DNA of 64,000 nt from positions 54,271-118,270 of the forward strand of contig NZ_PPTG01000002.1 in NCBI RefSeq assembly GCF_002954245.1, read 5' to 3'. Positions within the stretch are counted from its first letter, which is position 1. Each line of letters starts with the position of its first letter. This document shows positions 1 to 8,270 of this stretch, piece after piece. The position numbers were made by a program, and so were the translations under genes. The notes under the pieces are model-generated. The model was not told where the DNA came from. It ran no database searches and saw nothing but the letters and a program-made list of their open reading frames with translations. This DNA is from Cryobacterium aureum (GTDB taxonomy: Bacteria; Actinomycetota; Actinomycetes; Actinomycetales; Microbacteriaceae).

Positions 1-1
1 C

Positions 2-943
2 ACACTCGACGGGGTCAAGACCGCCTCCGACATCAAGGCCGAGCTGCGGGACCGCATCGCGGCGCTGCGCTCGCACGGCGTCGTGCCCGGCTTGGCGACC
101 CTGCTCGTGGGCAATGACCCGGGGTCGGAGACCTACGTTGCCGGCAAACACCGTGACTGCGCCGAGGTCGGCATCGAATCGCTGCGCATCGACCTGCCCG
201 GGTCGGCGACCAGTGCCGACGTGCGTGCGGCCATCAACGACCTGAACAACAGCCGCGAAGTCACCGGCTACATCATTCAGCTTCCGTTGCCCGTCGGTCA
301 CAACGAGAACGCAATGCTCGAGCTGATCGATCCGTCGAAGGATGCCGACGGCCTGCACCCGACCAACCTCGGGCGGCTCGTGCTCGGCATCGAGGGCGAG
401 CTGCGCTCACCGCTGCCCTGCACCCCGGCCGGCATCGTCGAGCTGCTGCGCCGCTACGACGTGCCGATCGTGGGCCAGAAGGTCGTCGTGGTCGGCCGCG
501 GGCTCACCGTCGGGCGCCCGCTCGGCCTGCTGTTCACTCGCAAGGGGCTCGACGCGACCGTCACCCTGACTCACTCGCGCACGGTCGACCTGGCCGGTGA
601 GGTGCGTCGCGCCGACATCGTCGTGGCCGCCGTTGGCGTGCCGCACCTGGTTCAGGCCGACTGGATCAAGCCGGGCGCCGCGGTGCTCGACGTGGGGATC
701 ACCCGCGTGCACAACGAGGAAACCGGCAAGGGCCGCCTGATCGGAGACGTACACCCCGACGTGGCCTCGGTGGCCGGTCACCTCTCGCCCAACCCGCGCG
801 GCGTCGGCCCGATGACCCGGGCCATGCTGCTCTCCAACGTGGTCAAGGCCGCTGAGCAGTCCCTGCGCGCCTACGGCCGGCTGGCTATTCAGCCGGCCGT
901 AGCAAACGCCGGTAAATTTCCCGACACGCCGTTATTTCAGTGA
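2..943 (+). CDS. folD: Bifunctional methylenetetrahydrofolate dehydrogenase/cyclohydrolase, 5' end cut by window
   Basis: FolD interconverts 5,10-methylene-THF and 10-formyl-THF in cytosolic one-carbon metabolism. The reading frame is open from base 2, so the start codon lies upstream; an internal GTG at 83 is not the true start. Seen in the protein: the YVAGK segment carrying the catalytic lysine, [18 protein letters not shown] and the NADP-binding loop [11 protein letters not shown], in the family order. The last eleven codons and the stop ([11 protein letters not shown]) lie inside an imperfect palindrome (908-974), so the extreme C-terminus looks like repeat-derived coding sequence. It converges with the carbonic-anhydrase-like gene. 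Confidence 0.95.
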   Translation, partial: TLDGVKTASDIKAELRDRIAALRSHGVVPGLATLLVGNDPGSETYVAGKHRDCAEVGIESLRIDLPGSATSADVRAAINDLNNSREVTGYIIQLPLPVGHNENAMLELIDPSKDADGLHPTNLGRLVLGIEGELRSPLPCTPAGIVELLRRYDVPIVGQKVVVVGRGLTVGRPLGLLFTRKGLDATVTLTHSRTVDLAGEVRRADIVVAAVGVPHLVQADWIKPGAAVLDVGITRVHNEETGKGRLIGDVHPDVASVAGHLSPNPRGVGPMTRAMLLSNVVKAAEQSLRAYGRLAIQPAVANAGKFPDTPLFQ

Positions 944-974
944 TATTCGCCCGGCGTGTCGCATATTTACCGGC
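908..974. repeat. Intergenic palindromic element, copy 1 (GCCGGTAAAT...CGACACGCCG)
   Basis: Left arm 908-931 and right arm 951-974 are imperfect inverted copies sharing GCCGGTAAAT and CGACACGCCG, around a loop of about 19 nt that contains the folD stop codon. A diverged relative lies at 28137-28204. It sits between two convergent genes, where a hairpin could limit read-through. Confidence 0.7.
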
Positions 975-991
975 ACGACGTACGCTCGCCA

Positions 992-1534
992 CTACGGCTG
1001 GGCGAGGGCCGCGCGGTGCAGCTCGGTGTGTGAGAGATAGCTCGTGGCGTTGTGCCGGATGCTCGCGATCTCCTCGTCGGTCAGCGGGCGTCGGACCTTC
1101 GCGGGAACGCCGGCCACGAGCGAACCGGGGGGCACGACGGTTCCGCCGAGTACGACGGCTCCGGCTGCCACGAGCGACCCGGTGCCGATGACGGCGCCGT
1201 TCAGGATGGTCGCGGCCATTCCGACGAGAACGTTGTCTTCGATCGTGCAGCCGTGCAGCACGGCTCCGTGCCCGACCGAGACGCCGGTGCCGAGGGTGAG
1301 CGGAAAATTGGTGTCAACGTGGCAGGAGACGTTGTCCTGCAGGTTCGAGCCGGCCCCGATGGTGATCGGCTCGAGTTCGGCGCGCAGCACCGAGTTGTAC
1401 CAGACGCTGGCCCGATCGGCGAGGGTGACATTGCCGACGAGAACAGCGCCGGGAGCGACGAACGCGGTCTCGGCGATGCTCGGAGCCGGCGTGTTCGGCA
1501 GGACGATAATTCGGGTGGAGCGCTCAGCAGTCAT
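992..1534 (-). CDS. Gamma-carbonic anhydrase family protein (left-handed beta-helix)
   Basis: A 180-aa protein made of hexapeptide repeats (for example IGAGSN, VSVGHG, VLVGMA, GTGSLV) that fold into a left-handed beta-helix. The three histidines expected to bind the active-site metal in the gamma-CA/YrdA/PaaY group are visible in SCHVD and VGHGAVLHGC. YrdA-like members are often inactive as carbonic anhydrases or have unknown substrates, so the reaction is uncertain. Length is typical. Monocistronic, convergent with folD. Confidence 0.85.
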   Translation of the reverse strand: MTAERSTRIIVLPNTPAPSIAETAFVAPGAVLVGNVTLADRASVWYNSVLRAELEPITIGAGSNLQDNVSCHVDTNFPLTLGTGVSVGHGAVLHGCTIEDNVLVGMAATILNGAVIGTGSLVAAGAVVLGGTVVPPGSLVAGVPAKVRRPLTDEEIASIRHNATSYLSHTELHRAALAQP

Positions 1535-1632
1535 ACGGGTCAGCCTAGCGGCGGCATCCGCTGCCCCAGGTGACGACCGGGCGCAGCGCGCACGTTTACT
1601 ACAATCGAAACAGTGCGAGAGGGAAGTGGGCC

Positions 1633-2787
1633 ATGGGCGTGACTTTGAGTGTGGGCGAGCGCGAGACGGTGCGCGGAATCGAGGGGGACATCCTCGCGGC
1701 CGGGGACAACCTGCGGCATGCTGCGCTCGCGGATCAGGTCACCGCCTTACTTGACCTCGGAGTGTTCAACGATATTCGAGGCATTGAAGAGCTCGCCACC
1801 CGCGTCGGGTCCTCGTCTCAGCACGCTCCCGATGCCCTGGCCCTGATCGCCGCCGACGGCAGCCTGACGAACGAACAGCGGGCGTTTGCCGCGTTGGCCG
1901 CAGCAATCGGCTATCGCCGTGCTGGAGCGCCGGATCAGAGTAATGCGGTCCTCGACAAGTTGGCCAATCTGCGCGTGGACTGGCCGCATACTGATGCGCT
2001 CGTTCTGCACCTCCAGTCGATCAACTTTCTCGGGGCCAATGTGGCCGGTCTGGAGCGGGGCATTGCGCTTAGCCGCCGTGCGAATGCGTTGATGCCCCAT
2101 TCGGCCGGACTCATGCATGGGCTCGCCCATCTTCTTCTGGAATACGGCATCTGGAACGATGGAGCGTCCTCGACGCGCGATGCCACCTGGCGGGAAGCCC
2201 TCGACCTCGTCAGCGGCGCCCTTGCCGAACGCGACTGGCCCAAGTTCCACTTCACCAAGGGACGGTTGTTGCTGCGCCTCGGAGTCTCCGAACGCGACAT
2301 CTCCGAAGCCCTCGACGAACTGCGCCTGGCTGCTGATCGGGAATCGCGCAGCGCCTTCGATTCGAACGAGCGTCGCCTGCAACACACGATCGAGCGGTCT
2401 CTCGCTGAGATTCGGCGGGTGGTGCGTGCCGGTGAGGTCGAACTCGAGCGTCGCCTCGACTCCACTATCGATGAATTCGCCGAGAAATCAGCCACGATGT
2501 CGCGGGAACTTGGTGAGAAGGTCGCGATCGAATCTCGTGCGGCGCAGAACCAGTCGATCACCGTGATCGGCTTTGTCACCGTCGGCCTCGCGATGCTGCC
2601 GCTCGCGACCGGAATGTTCGGATTTATCGAGACGTCTGGCCTGTGGCAGGTCATGCTCGGCATGCTCGGGTTCGCGGGCATTCTGTGGGGCGCGGTCTGG
2701 TTCGCGACCTACAACCTGAACCGCGGCATGCAGAAGGTCATCAGATCGATGCAGAGTCTCGATACTGACCGGTCCGCTCGCCGGTGA
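1633..2787 (+). CDS. TPR-like alpha-helical protein with coiled coil and C-terminal membrane hairpin
   Basis: A 384-aa protein. The start at 1633 (ATG, M-G-V-T-L) was chosen because a purine-rich GAGAGGGAAG lies just upstream; the frame stays open to 1570. The first 230 or so residues are helical and resemble TPR/SEL1-type solenoids (GIALSRRANALMPHSAG). A charged coiled coil of roughly 70 residues follows, then two hydrophobic segments (GFVTVGLAMLPLATGMFGF and VMLGMLGFAGILWGAVWF). The topology suggests an inner-membrane protein with a large cytosolic domain. It overlaps the downstream PP2C-like gene by 4 bp, so the two are probably translated together and may act together. I do not recognise a named family. 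Confidence 0.7.
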   Translation: MGVTLSVGERETVRGIEGDILAAGDNLRHAALADQVTALLDLGVFNDIRGIEELATRVGSSSQHAPDALALIAADGSLTNEQRAFAALAAAIGYRRAGAPDQSNAVLDKLANLRVDWPHTDALVLHLQSINFLGANVAGLERGIALSRRANALMPHSAGLMHGLAHLLLEYGIWNDGASSTRDATWREALDLVSGALAERDWPKFHFTKGRLLLRLGVSERDISEALDELRLAADRESRSAFDSNERRLQHTIERSLAEIRRVVRAGEVELERRLDSTIDEFAEKSATMSRELGEKVAIESRAAQNQSITVIGFVTVGLAMLPLATGMFGFIETSGLWQVMLGMLGFAGILWGAVWFATYNLNRGMQKVIRSMQSLDTDRSARR

Positions 2788-3515
2788 GCACCTGGGCACC
2801 AGCCTGGCAGGTGGCAACCGTCGACCGGCCGCTGATCGGTAAGAACCACGACGCCTGGCAGGTAGCCGCGGCCGAGGCCTGCGTCGTCGACGGCGCGACC
2901 CCGCTCGGCGACGACTGGCCACAGGATCTCAAGGCGTTCGCCCAGGCGATCGCGGGCGCGTTGACCACACCGAAGACCGACGCCGATTCCGAGGTCTGGA
3001 GTGGGGCCATCACGGCGTTGCGGGACCGGTTCGAGCCCGCCGGATACCGCCGCTCGGCCGGTGCCGCCCTGGTGCGGATGCGCGGAGACCAGCTCGTGTT
3101 CTCCACGATCGGTGATGTGATGTGTCTCGTGCAGACCGTGGATGCCACGGTGCGAGTATTCGATGACCGCCTCGTTGCGCTTGACCGCCAGTCGAGCGAC
3201 GTGGGCACCCGCGCCGCCCTGATTGAGAACCGAGCCCGGTTGAACCAGCCCGGCGGATATCCCATCTTCGCCGATGATCCGGCGGCCGGCGCTGAGATCA
3301 CCTCCCTGTCGGTCACCGCAGACTCCGTGCGGGCGTTCGCCCTGCTGAGCGACGGCGCCTGGCACCACCTCGACGACAACCCGGTGGCAGCACTGGACGC
3401 GCTGTGCGCCACGCCGCTGCCGGGGGCATTCCAGCGCCAGGTGGAGCGCTCTGGCTTGCCGCTGTCCGATGATGCCACCATCGTACTGTTCACCCGCTCA
3501 CCGACCGACGATTAG
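2784..3515 (+). CDS. PP2C-family (PPM) protein phosphatase-like protein
   Basis: A 243-aa protein with a shortened PP2C pattern: an early VVDGATP that occupies the place of the DG metal-ligand motif, then MRGDQLVFSTIGD, then LLSDGAW (SDG) and finally DDATIVLF (D-D-x-T). These are the acidic residues that bind Mg/Mn in PPM phosphatases, so dephosphorylation of Ser/Thr-phosphorylated proteins is the likely reaction. It starts at a GTG overlapping the previous stop (GTGA) and is probably co-translated with the TPR-like membrane protein. No partner kinase is present in the window. Confidence 0.7.
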   Translation: MSTWAPAWQVATVDRPLIGKNHDAWQVAAAEACVVDGATPLGDDWPQDLKAFAQAIAGALTTPKTDADSEVWSGAITALRDRFEPAGYRRSAGAALVRMRGDQLVFSTIGDVMCLVQTVDATVRVFDDRLVALDRQSSDVGTRAALIENRARLNQPGGYPIFADDPAAGAEITSLSVTADSVRAFALLSDGAWHHLDDNPVAALDALCATPLPGAFQRQVERSGLPLSDDATIVLFTRSPTDD

Positions 3516-3522
3516 GCAACGC

Positions 3523-4467
3523 ATGCACGCACCCACCGGAATCCAGTACGTGTTGACCCGTGAGACTCCGAGCGGCCCGGCCTGCGCGGTCTTGACCGAG
3601 GTCGCGGCCGGTCTCCGGGCATACTCCGTGAACGGCATAGACCTCATAGAGACCTTCGACGAGTCCGTGCAGCCGCCGATGGCGGCCGGAATCGTGCTCG
3701 TGCCCTGGCCGAACCGAATTCGCGACGGTAAGTGGACGCAGAACGGGGTCACCCGCCAGCTCGCCCTCACCGAGCCGGCCCGCCACAACGCCATCCACGG
3801 GCTGCTGCGCTTCGCGCCGTACCGTGAGGTATCCAGGCAGAGCGACGCCGTGACGCTGGCCGTGACGGTCTTTCCACAGTCCGGCTACCCATTTCACCTC
3901 GAGACGGAGGTGACCTACGCGCTCACGGCCACGGGCCTCAATGTCACGCACCGGGTGCGCAACGTGGGAGCGGAGCCAGCGCCGGTGGCGGTGGGGGCGC
4001 ATCCGTATCTGAAAATCGGAGACGTGCCGACGGGCGACCTCGTCGTGCGAGTGGATGCCGCGACCCACGTTGACGTCGATGACCGCCTCAATCCCATTGG
4101 TGAAACCCCGGTTGACGGCACCTCCTTCGACCTGCGCGCGGGCGCCCTGGTCGGCGATCTCGATCTCGACGACGGCTTCGGCGGGGTCGGCGCTGTCGGT
4201 GAGCATTCTCTCACCGCGCCGGATGGCCGGAAGGTCACCCTCTGGGGTGATGAGAACATGCGCTACGTACAGGTCTTCACGCCGCGCATTTTTCCGGTCA
4301 CGCAGGGTACCGCCGAGCCGGATCGCGGCCTGGCAATCGCGATCGAGCCGATGACCGCTCCCGCCGACGCGTTCAACTCCGGTGCGGGCCTGCACTGGGT
4401 GGCGCCGGGGGAGCAGTGGGTGGTGTGCTGGGGTATTCGTCATGGCGGGTTTGAGCTGTCGGCCTAA
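3523..4467 (+). CDS. Aldose 1-epimerase family protein
   Basis: A 314-aa galactose-mutarotase-fold protein. Family signatures visible are LVPWPNRIRDGKW, HNAIHGLLRF (first catalytic histidine), VGAHPYLKIG (second histidine) and an acidic C-terminal segment around IAIEPMTAP. It likely interconverts alpha and beta anomers of a hexose; the substrate cannot be told. The ATG at 3523 was chosen because it follows the upstream stop at 3515 and opens directly onto the conserved domain; an earlier in-frame start would run through the PP2C gene. Confidence 0.88.
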   Translation: MHAPTGIQYVLTRETPSGPACAVLTEVAAGLRAYSVNGIDLIETFDESVQPPMAAGIVLVPWPNRIRDGKWTQNGVTRQLALTEPARHNAIHGLLRFAPYREVSRQSDAVTLAVTVFPQSGYPFHLETEVTYALTATGLNVTHRVRNVGAEPAPVAVGAHPYLKIGDVPTGDLVVRVDAATHVDVDDRLNPIGETPVDGTSFDLRAGALVGDLDLDDGFGGVGAVGEHSLTAPDGRKVTLWGDENMRYVQVFTPRIFPVTQGTAEPDRGLAIAIEPMTAPADAFNSGAGLHWVAPGEQWVVCWGIRHGGFELSA

Positions 4468-4477
4468 CGCTTGCCGG

Positions 4478-5389
4478 TCACGCGCTTGCTGCCTGATGCT
4501 TGCCGGCCACGTCGACGAGTTCGGCGAGCACCCGCCGCACCGAGGCTCGGGCGAGCGTTTCCGGGCGGCTCAGCACATCGATCTGCCGCCCGACCGACAG
4601 ATCACGAAATGGCACGAGCACGACGCCGTCACCACCCCGCGGCGCCCCGGTGTAGCGCGGTAGCAGCGCAATCGCTGCCCCGGTGGCCACGACCGAGGTC
4701 GCCACGAAAAACTCGTTGATGCGGTGCACGATGCGCAGCGGCTGACCGGCCGCCGCCGCGACCACGTTGACCGCCTCCGCGAGCGGAAAGCCCACATGTC
4801 CGGTAACCCACGGTTCATCGCGAATATCGTCGAGGGTGAGCGACACCTTTTCGGCCAGCGGATGCCCGACCGGCACGGCCACATCCAGCGGCTCGAACAA
4901 TAGCGGCGTGACGGCGACGGTCTTCGGCCAGGCCGGATCGTGCGGCACCCGGTGCGCAATCACCAGATCGTAGTCGGCGACGAGGGGCGCGAAGCGCTCC
5001 CGCGGCACATCTTCGTCGCCGCAGCCGACGGTCGGTCCGCCACGGGAGTGCATGCGGTTCAGCAGCGGCCCGAACCAGGCGAGACCCGCACTGTGGAACG
5101 CGCTCACGGTCACCGGCAGGCCGGGGTCGTTCTGGAACCGCGCCACGGCCTCGTCGGCCCGGGCCATGGCCGTCGATACGTCGGAGGCCGCCAGCGCGAG
5201 GGCGTGTCCGGCTGGCGTCAATCCGAGCACCCGGCCGCGCTTTTCGGTGAGCTTGACGCCGGCGCGCCGCTCGAGAGCACTGAGCTGCTGCGACACCGCC
5301 GACGACGACACGTGCAGTGCCCGGGCCACGGCGGCGACGCTTCCGCGCTCGCCGAGTTCCCGCAACACGGCCAGCTGACGCAATTCCAT
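4478..5389 (-). CDS. LysR-family transcriptional regulator
   Basis: A 303-aa LTTR. An N-terminal winged helix-turn-helix (residues 1-60; HVSSSAVSQQLSALE recognition region) is followed by a substrate-binding domain. It is divergent from the EamA transporter, the usual arrangement for an LTTR that controls its neighbour. The 168-bp intergenic region contains an inverted GCATCCGTT/AACGGATGC pair that could be its operator. Effector unknown. Confidence 0.9.
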   Translation of the reverse strand: MELRQLAVLRELGERGSVAAVARALHVSSSAVSQQLSALERRAGVKLTEKRGRVLGLTPAGHALALAASDVSTAMARADEAVARFQNDPGLPVTVSAFHSAGLAWFGPLLNRMHSRGGPTVGCGDEDVPRERFAPLVADYDLVIAHRVPHDPAWPKTVAVTPLLFEPLDVAVPVGHPLAEKVSLTLDDIRDEPWVTGHVGFPLAEAVNVVAAAAGQPLRIVHRINEFFVATSVVATGAAIALLPRYTGAPRGGDGVVLVPFRDLSVGRQIDVLSRPETLARASVRRVLAELVDVAGKHQAASA

Positions 5390-5403
5390 AAGCTCAGGCT
5401 AAA

Positions 5404-5442
5404 GCATCCGTTCAACAAATGCCCTCTAGACTTAACGGATGC
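5404..5442. promoter_or_regulatory. Inverted repeat in the LysR/EamA divergent promoter region
   Basis: GCATCCGTT (5404-5412) and AACGGATGC (5434-5442) form exact 9-bp inverted arms separated by 21 bp, 15 bp upstream of the LysR start. Position and symmetry fit an LTTR site. However, GGATGC is very common in this genome, so the pair could be coincidental. Confidence 0.4.
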
Positions 5443-5557
5443 CGCCTGTGCACCATTGCGTTATGCCAATCACACGGATCCGCCGCTTCGCCACTTCAGG
5501 CGTGGTCGAACACGCGGTGGCCACCGTTTTGGACCGGTCACAGCTGGCATGCGCCCG

Positions 5558-6496
5558 ATGACGAACACGCACACCCCCTCCCGGTTCGGCCGCAGCTCCG
5601 TGATGCCGCACCTCGGACGCTATCGCGTCGACCTCGTACTGCTGCTCGTGGCCGCGGTGTGGGGCGGCAGTTATCTCAGCGCGAAGGTGCTCACCGAGCA
5701 GGCGAGCGTGTCGGCCGTGCTTGCCCTGCGGTTTCTGGTCGCGGCGGTCGCCCTGCTGATCGTGTGGTTCGTGCGACGCGAGCGACTGCCGACGCGGCGG
5801 GCGCTCGGGCTCGGATTGCTGCTCGGGGTGACCCAGGCGAGCATCCTCTGGCTTGAGACGCAGGGCGTGGCGTTTACCTCGGCCACGAATGCGGGGCTCA
5901 TCATCAGCCTCACCATCATCGTCACTCCGGTACTCGAGTCGGTGGCCGCCCGGCGGTGGCTGCCGCGACCCTTCTTCGTAGCGGCGGTACTCGCCGTCGT
6001 CGGGGTCGCCCTGCTCGTCTCCGGCAACGGATTCGCGCAGCCCAACGTGGGTGACCTTCTCATTCTCGCGGCGGCGCTCGTGCGCTCCCTGCACGTGACG
6101 ATGATGGGCCACCTCACGCGTGGACGGAGCGACAGCACGATCACCCTCACGCTGCTGCAGGCGCTGGTCGGTGCGGTCGTCTTCACTGCGTTCGACCTGC
6201 CCGGGCTCGCCCTGGCGATCTCGACCTTCGATTTAGCGGCCTGGATCGGAGTGCTCTACCTGGGCCTGGCCTGCAGCGTGTTCGCATTCCTGGCCCAGAT
6301 GTGGGCGATCCGTCGTACCTCGGCCGCCCGGGCCAGCCTGCTCATGGGCACCGAACCGATCTGGGCGGTGCTCGTGGGGGTGTCGCTCGGCAGCGAAACC
6401 CTCGGTCTCATCGGTGCCTTGGGGGCCGTACTCATCATCGCGGGAACGTTCTGGGGCCAACGCATCGAGGCTGGCCACCGTTTGAACGTGCGGTGA
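5558..6496 (+). CDS. EamA/DMT-superfamily transporter
   Basis: A 312-aa membrane protein with about ten hydrophobic helices in two EamA repeats; the first begins at DLVLLLVAAVWGGSYLSAK, the second near NVGDLLILAAALVRS. These proteins export or take up small metabolites. The frame is open from 4940 but that part is antisense to the LysR gene; candidate starts are ATGs at 5549, 5558 and 5603, and 5558 was chosen as giving a normal short cytosolic N-terminus. Likely controlled by the divergent LysR regulator. Confidence 0.85.
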   Translation: MTNTHTPSRFGRSSVMPHLGRYRVDLVLLLVAAVWGGSYLSAKVLTEQASVSAVLALRFLVAAVALLIVWFVRRERLPTRRALGLGLLLGVTQASILWLETQGVAFTSATNAGLIISLTIIVTPVLESVAARRWLPRPFFVAAVLAVVGVALLVSGNGFAQPNVGDLLILAAALVRSLHVTMMGHLTRGRSDSTITLTLLQALVGAVVFTAFDLPGLALAISTFDLAAWIGVLYLGLACSVFAFLAQMWAIRRTSAARASLLMGTEPIWAVLVGVSLGSETLGLIGALGAVLIIAGTFWGQRIEAGHRLNVR

Positions 6497-6559
6497 GCAT
6501 CCGCTCAATCAACGACGAGTGGCCCGAAGGCGAAGGCACGGGCAAAGCGGATGCCGCCC

Positions 6560-8065
6560 CTACGACAGCACGTCCCGCACCAGGTCGTCGTTCTCGTGGT
6601 TCTGCAGCCGGGAGAAGATGTAGCCGCCGATCAGCAACACGAACGGGAGGGCCACGAGCACCCAGCCGATGGTGCTGAGTCCCCACGAGGTGGTGGTCGG
6701 GTCGACCCCGTCGGCCACAGTACCGGCGAGCAGTCCGAAGTGGCTCATGAGCAGGTATTCGCCGAGCAGCAGGCCGATCGTGGCGAGCACCGGGGCGATC
6801 ACCGTCTGGAAGATGTTCTCGGGGCCCTTGTTGCGGTGGAAGTAGGCGATGATCGCCACGCTCACCAGAATCTCAATGAGAACGATGGCGATCACCGAGA
6901 GGCCGCTGAACCAGTAGAACAGGTTGAGCACCGGATCGAGATGGAACACGGCGAACACCACGAGCACGATGCCGGTGATGACCGAGGTGACGAGCGACGC
7001 CGTGCTCGGAGCACCACGCCCGTTGACCTTGCTGAGTGGCTGGGGCAGCGCGCCGCCACGACCGAGGGCGAACAGGTAGCGGCTGGCCGCGTTCTGAAAG
7101 GCGAGCAGCCCGGCGAACAGGCTCGACAGCACGAGGATGCCCATGAGCGTCGCCATCCACGGGGCCACGTACTGGGTGGCCAGCGCGAACAGCACCGCGG
7201 CCGGATCGGCCAGGGGGACGCCCGCCACGGTCGACAGTTCCACGGTCTTCTCAACCACGGTGGACGCTCCCATGCCGGTCACCATCGCGAAGGCGGTCAG
7301 GCCGAACAGAATGGTGATGACGACGACGGCAAGGTAGGTGGCGCGGGGAACAACGGTCTTGGGATCCTTGGACTCTTCACCGTAGATAGCGGTGGCCTCG
7401 AAGCCGATGAAGGAGGCGAACGCGAACGCGAACGCGATCCCGGCCGAGCCGGCCAGACCACCGGCGACGATCGCAGCGGGGTTGAACGAGGCCCAGAAAT
7501 TGATTCCCTCCGGCCCGCCGTCCATCAGAATGGCGACCGCGGTGACCACGAGCGCGGTCAGTTCGAGCAGCATGAGCACGCCGAGCACCCTGGCGCCCAC
7601 GTCGACGCTGAGCAGCGAGAGCAGCGTCACGACGCCCCAGGACAGGAGCGACCAGGCCCACCAGGGCAGCACGCCCACCTGGCCGGCCATGAGGGCGCCG
7701 AAGAATCCGTAGATGGCCAGCTGGATGGCCAGGTAGGCGAGGATCGACACGAACGCCGATGCCGTCCCGAGGTGGCGCCCGAGGCCACGGCCGATGTAGG
7801 CGAAGAACGCGCCTGCGTTCGTGACGCGCTGGCTCATCGCGGCGTAGCCGACGCTGAAGACAAGTAGGGTGAGGCCGACAACCACGTAGGCGCCGGGGGC
7901 TGCTGCGCCGTTGCCGAGCACGATCGCCACCGGTACCGCGCCGGTCATCCCGACGAGGGGGGCTGCAGCCGCCACCACGAAGAAGACGATTCCGAGAACG
8001 CCGAGGCGGCCCTTGTGCAGGGCCGTTTCCGGTGCGCTCGTCTGGTCGGGTTTGGTCTGGGTCAT
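6560..8065 (-). CDS. APC-superfamily amino acid/amine permease
   Basis: A 501-aa protein with about twelve hydrophobic segments. The N-terminus contains GIVFFVVAAAAPLVGMTG, typical of the APC superfamily, and a conserved FIGFEATAIYGEE segment near the middle. It lies beside a FeaR-like AraC regulator and a copper amine oxidase, so uptake of an amine or aromatic amino acid is a reasonable guess. A short leader with a 10-bp-arm hairpin (8100-8123) precedes the gene. Confidence 0.9.
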   Translation of the reverse strand: MTQTKPDQTSAPETALHKGRLGVLGIVFFVVAAAAPLVGMTGAVPVAIVLGNGAAAPGAYVVVGLTLLVFSVGYAAMSQRVTNAGAFFAYIGRGLGRHLGTASAFVSILAYLAIQLAIYGFFGALMAGQVGVLPWWAWSLLSWGVVTLLSLLSVDVGARVLGVLMLLELTALVVTAVAILMDGGPEGINFWASFNPAAIVAGGLAGSAGIAFAFAFASFIGFEATAIYGEESKDPKTVVPRATYLAVVVITILFGLTAFAMVTGMGASTVVEKTVELSTVAGVPLADPAAVLFALATQYVAPWMATLMGILVLSSLFAGLLAFQNAASRYLFALGRGGALPQPLSKVNGRGAPSTASLVTSVITGIVLVVFAVFHLDPVLNLFYWFSGLSVIAIVLIEILVSVAIIAYFHRNKGPENIFQTVIAPVLATIGLLLGEYLLMSHFGLLAGTVADGVDPTTTSWGLSTIGWVLVALPFVLLIGGYIFSRLQNHENDDLVRDVLS

Positions 8066-8099
8066 GGCTACTCCTCGTTGAGTACGGGTGCGTGAGCGG

Positions 8100-8123
8100 A
8101 AACGGATGCTGCTGCATCCGTTT
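8100..8123. promoter_or_regulatory. Perfect inverted repeat upstream of the APC permease
   Basis: AAACGGATGC (8100-8109) and GCATCCGTTT (8114-8123) are exact 10-bp inverted arms with a 4-nt loop, 35 bp before the permease start. It could be an operator or an mRNA hairpin. A second symmetric stretch around CCAAACGGTTTG follows near 8157. Confidence 0.5.
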
Positions 8124-8270
8124 CACCTGTGACTCACAGCGTGGCAATCTCTGGGCCAAACGGTTTGCCAATTGCGGCACCGCAGTTGTCGAATTGCGCA
8201 TGCTGTGACGGTTCGTCGCCGTCGGGGCGCGCGCTGGCGAACGGCGCCGCGCGACTAAAAAATAGAGGGG

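Noticed and set aside
4940-5548. N-terminal extension of the EamA transporter frame
   Set aside because: Antisense to the LysR gene and unlike any transporter N-terminus; the real start is near 5558.
6551-7867. Plus-strand ORF (438 aa) opposite the APC permease
   Set aside because: Highly charged Glu/His/Arg-rich shadow of a hydrophobic gene read backwards.
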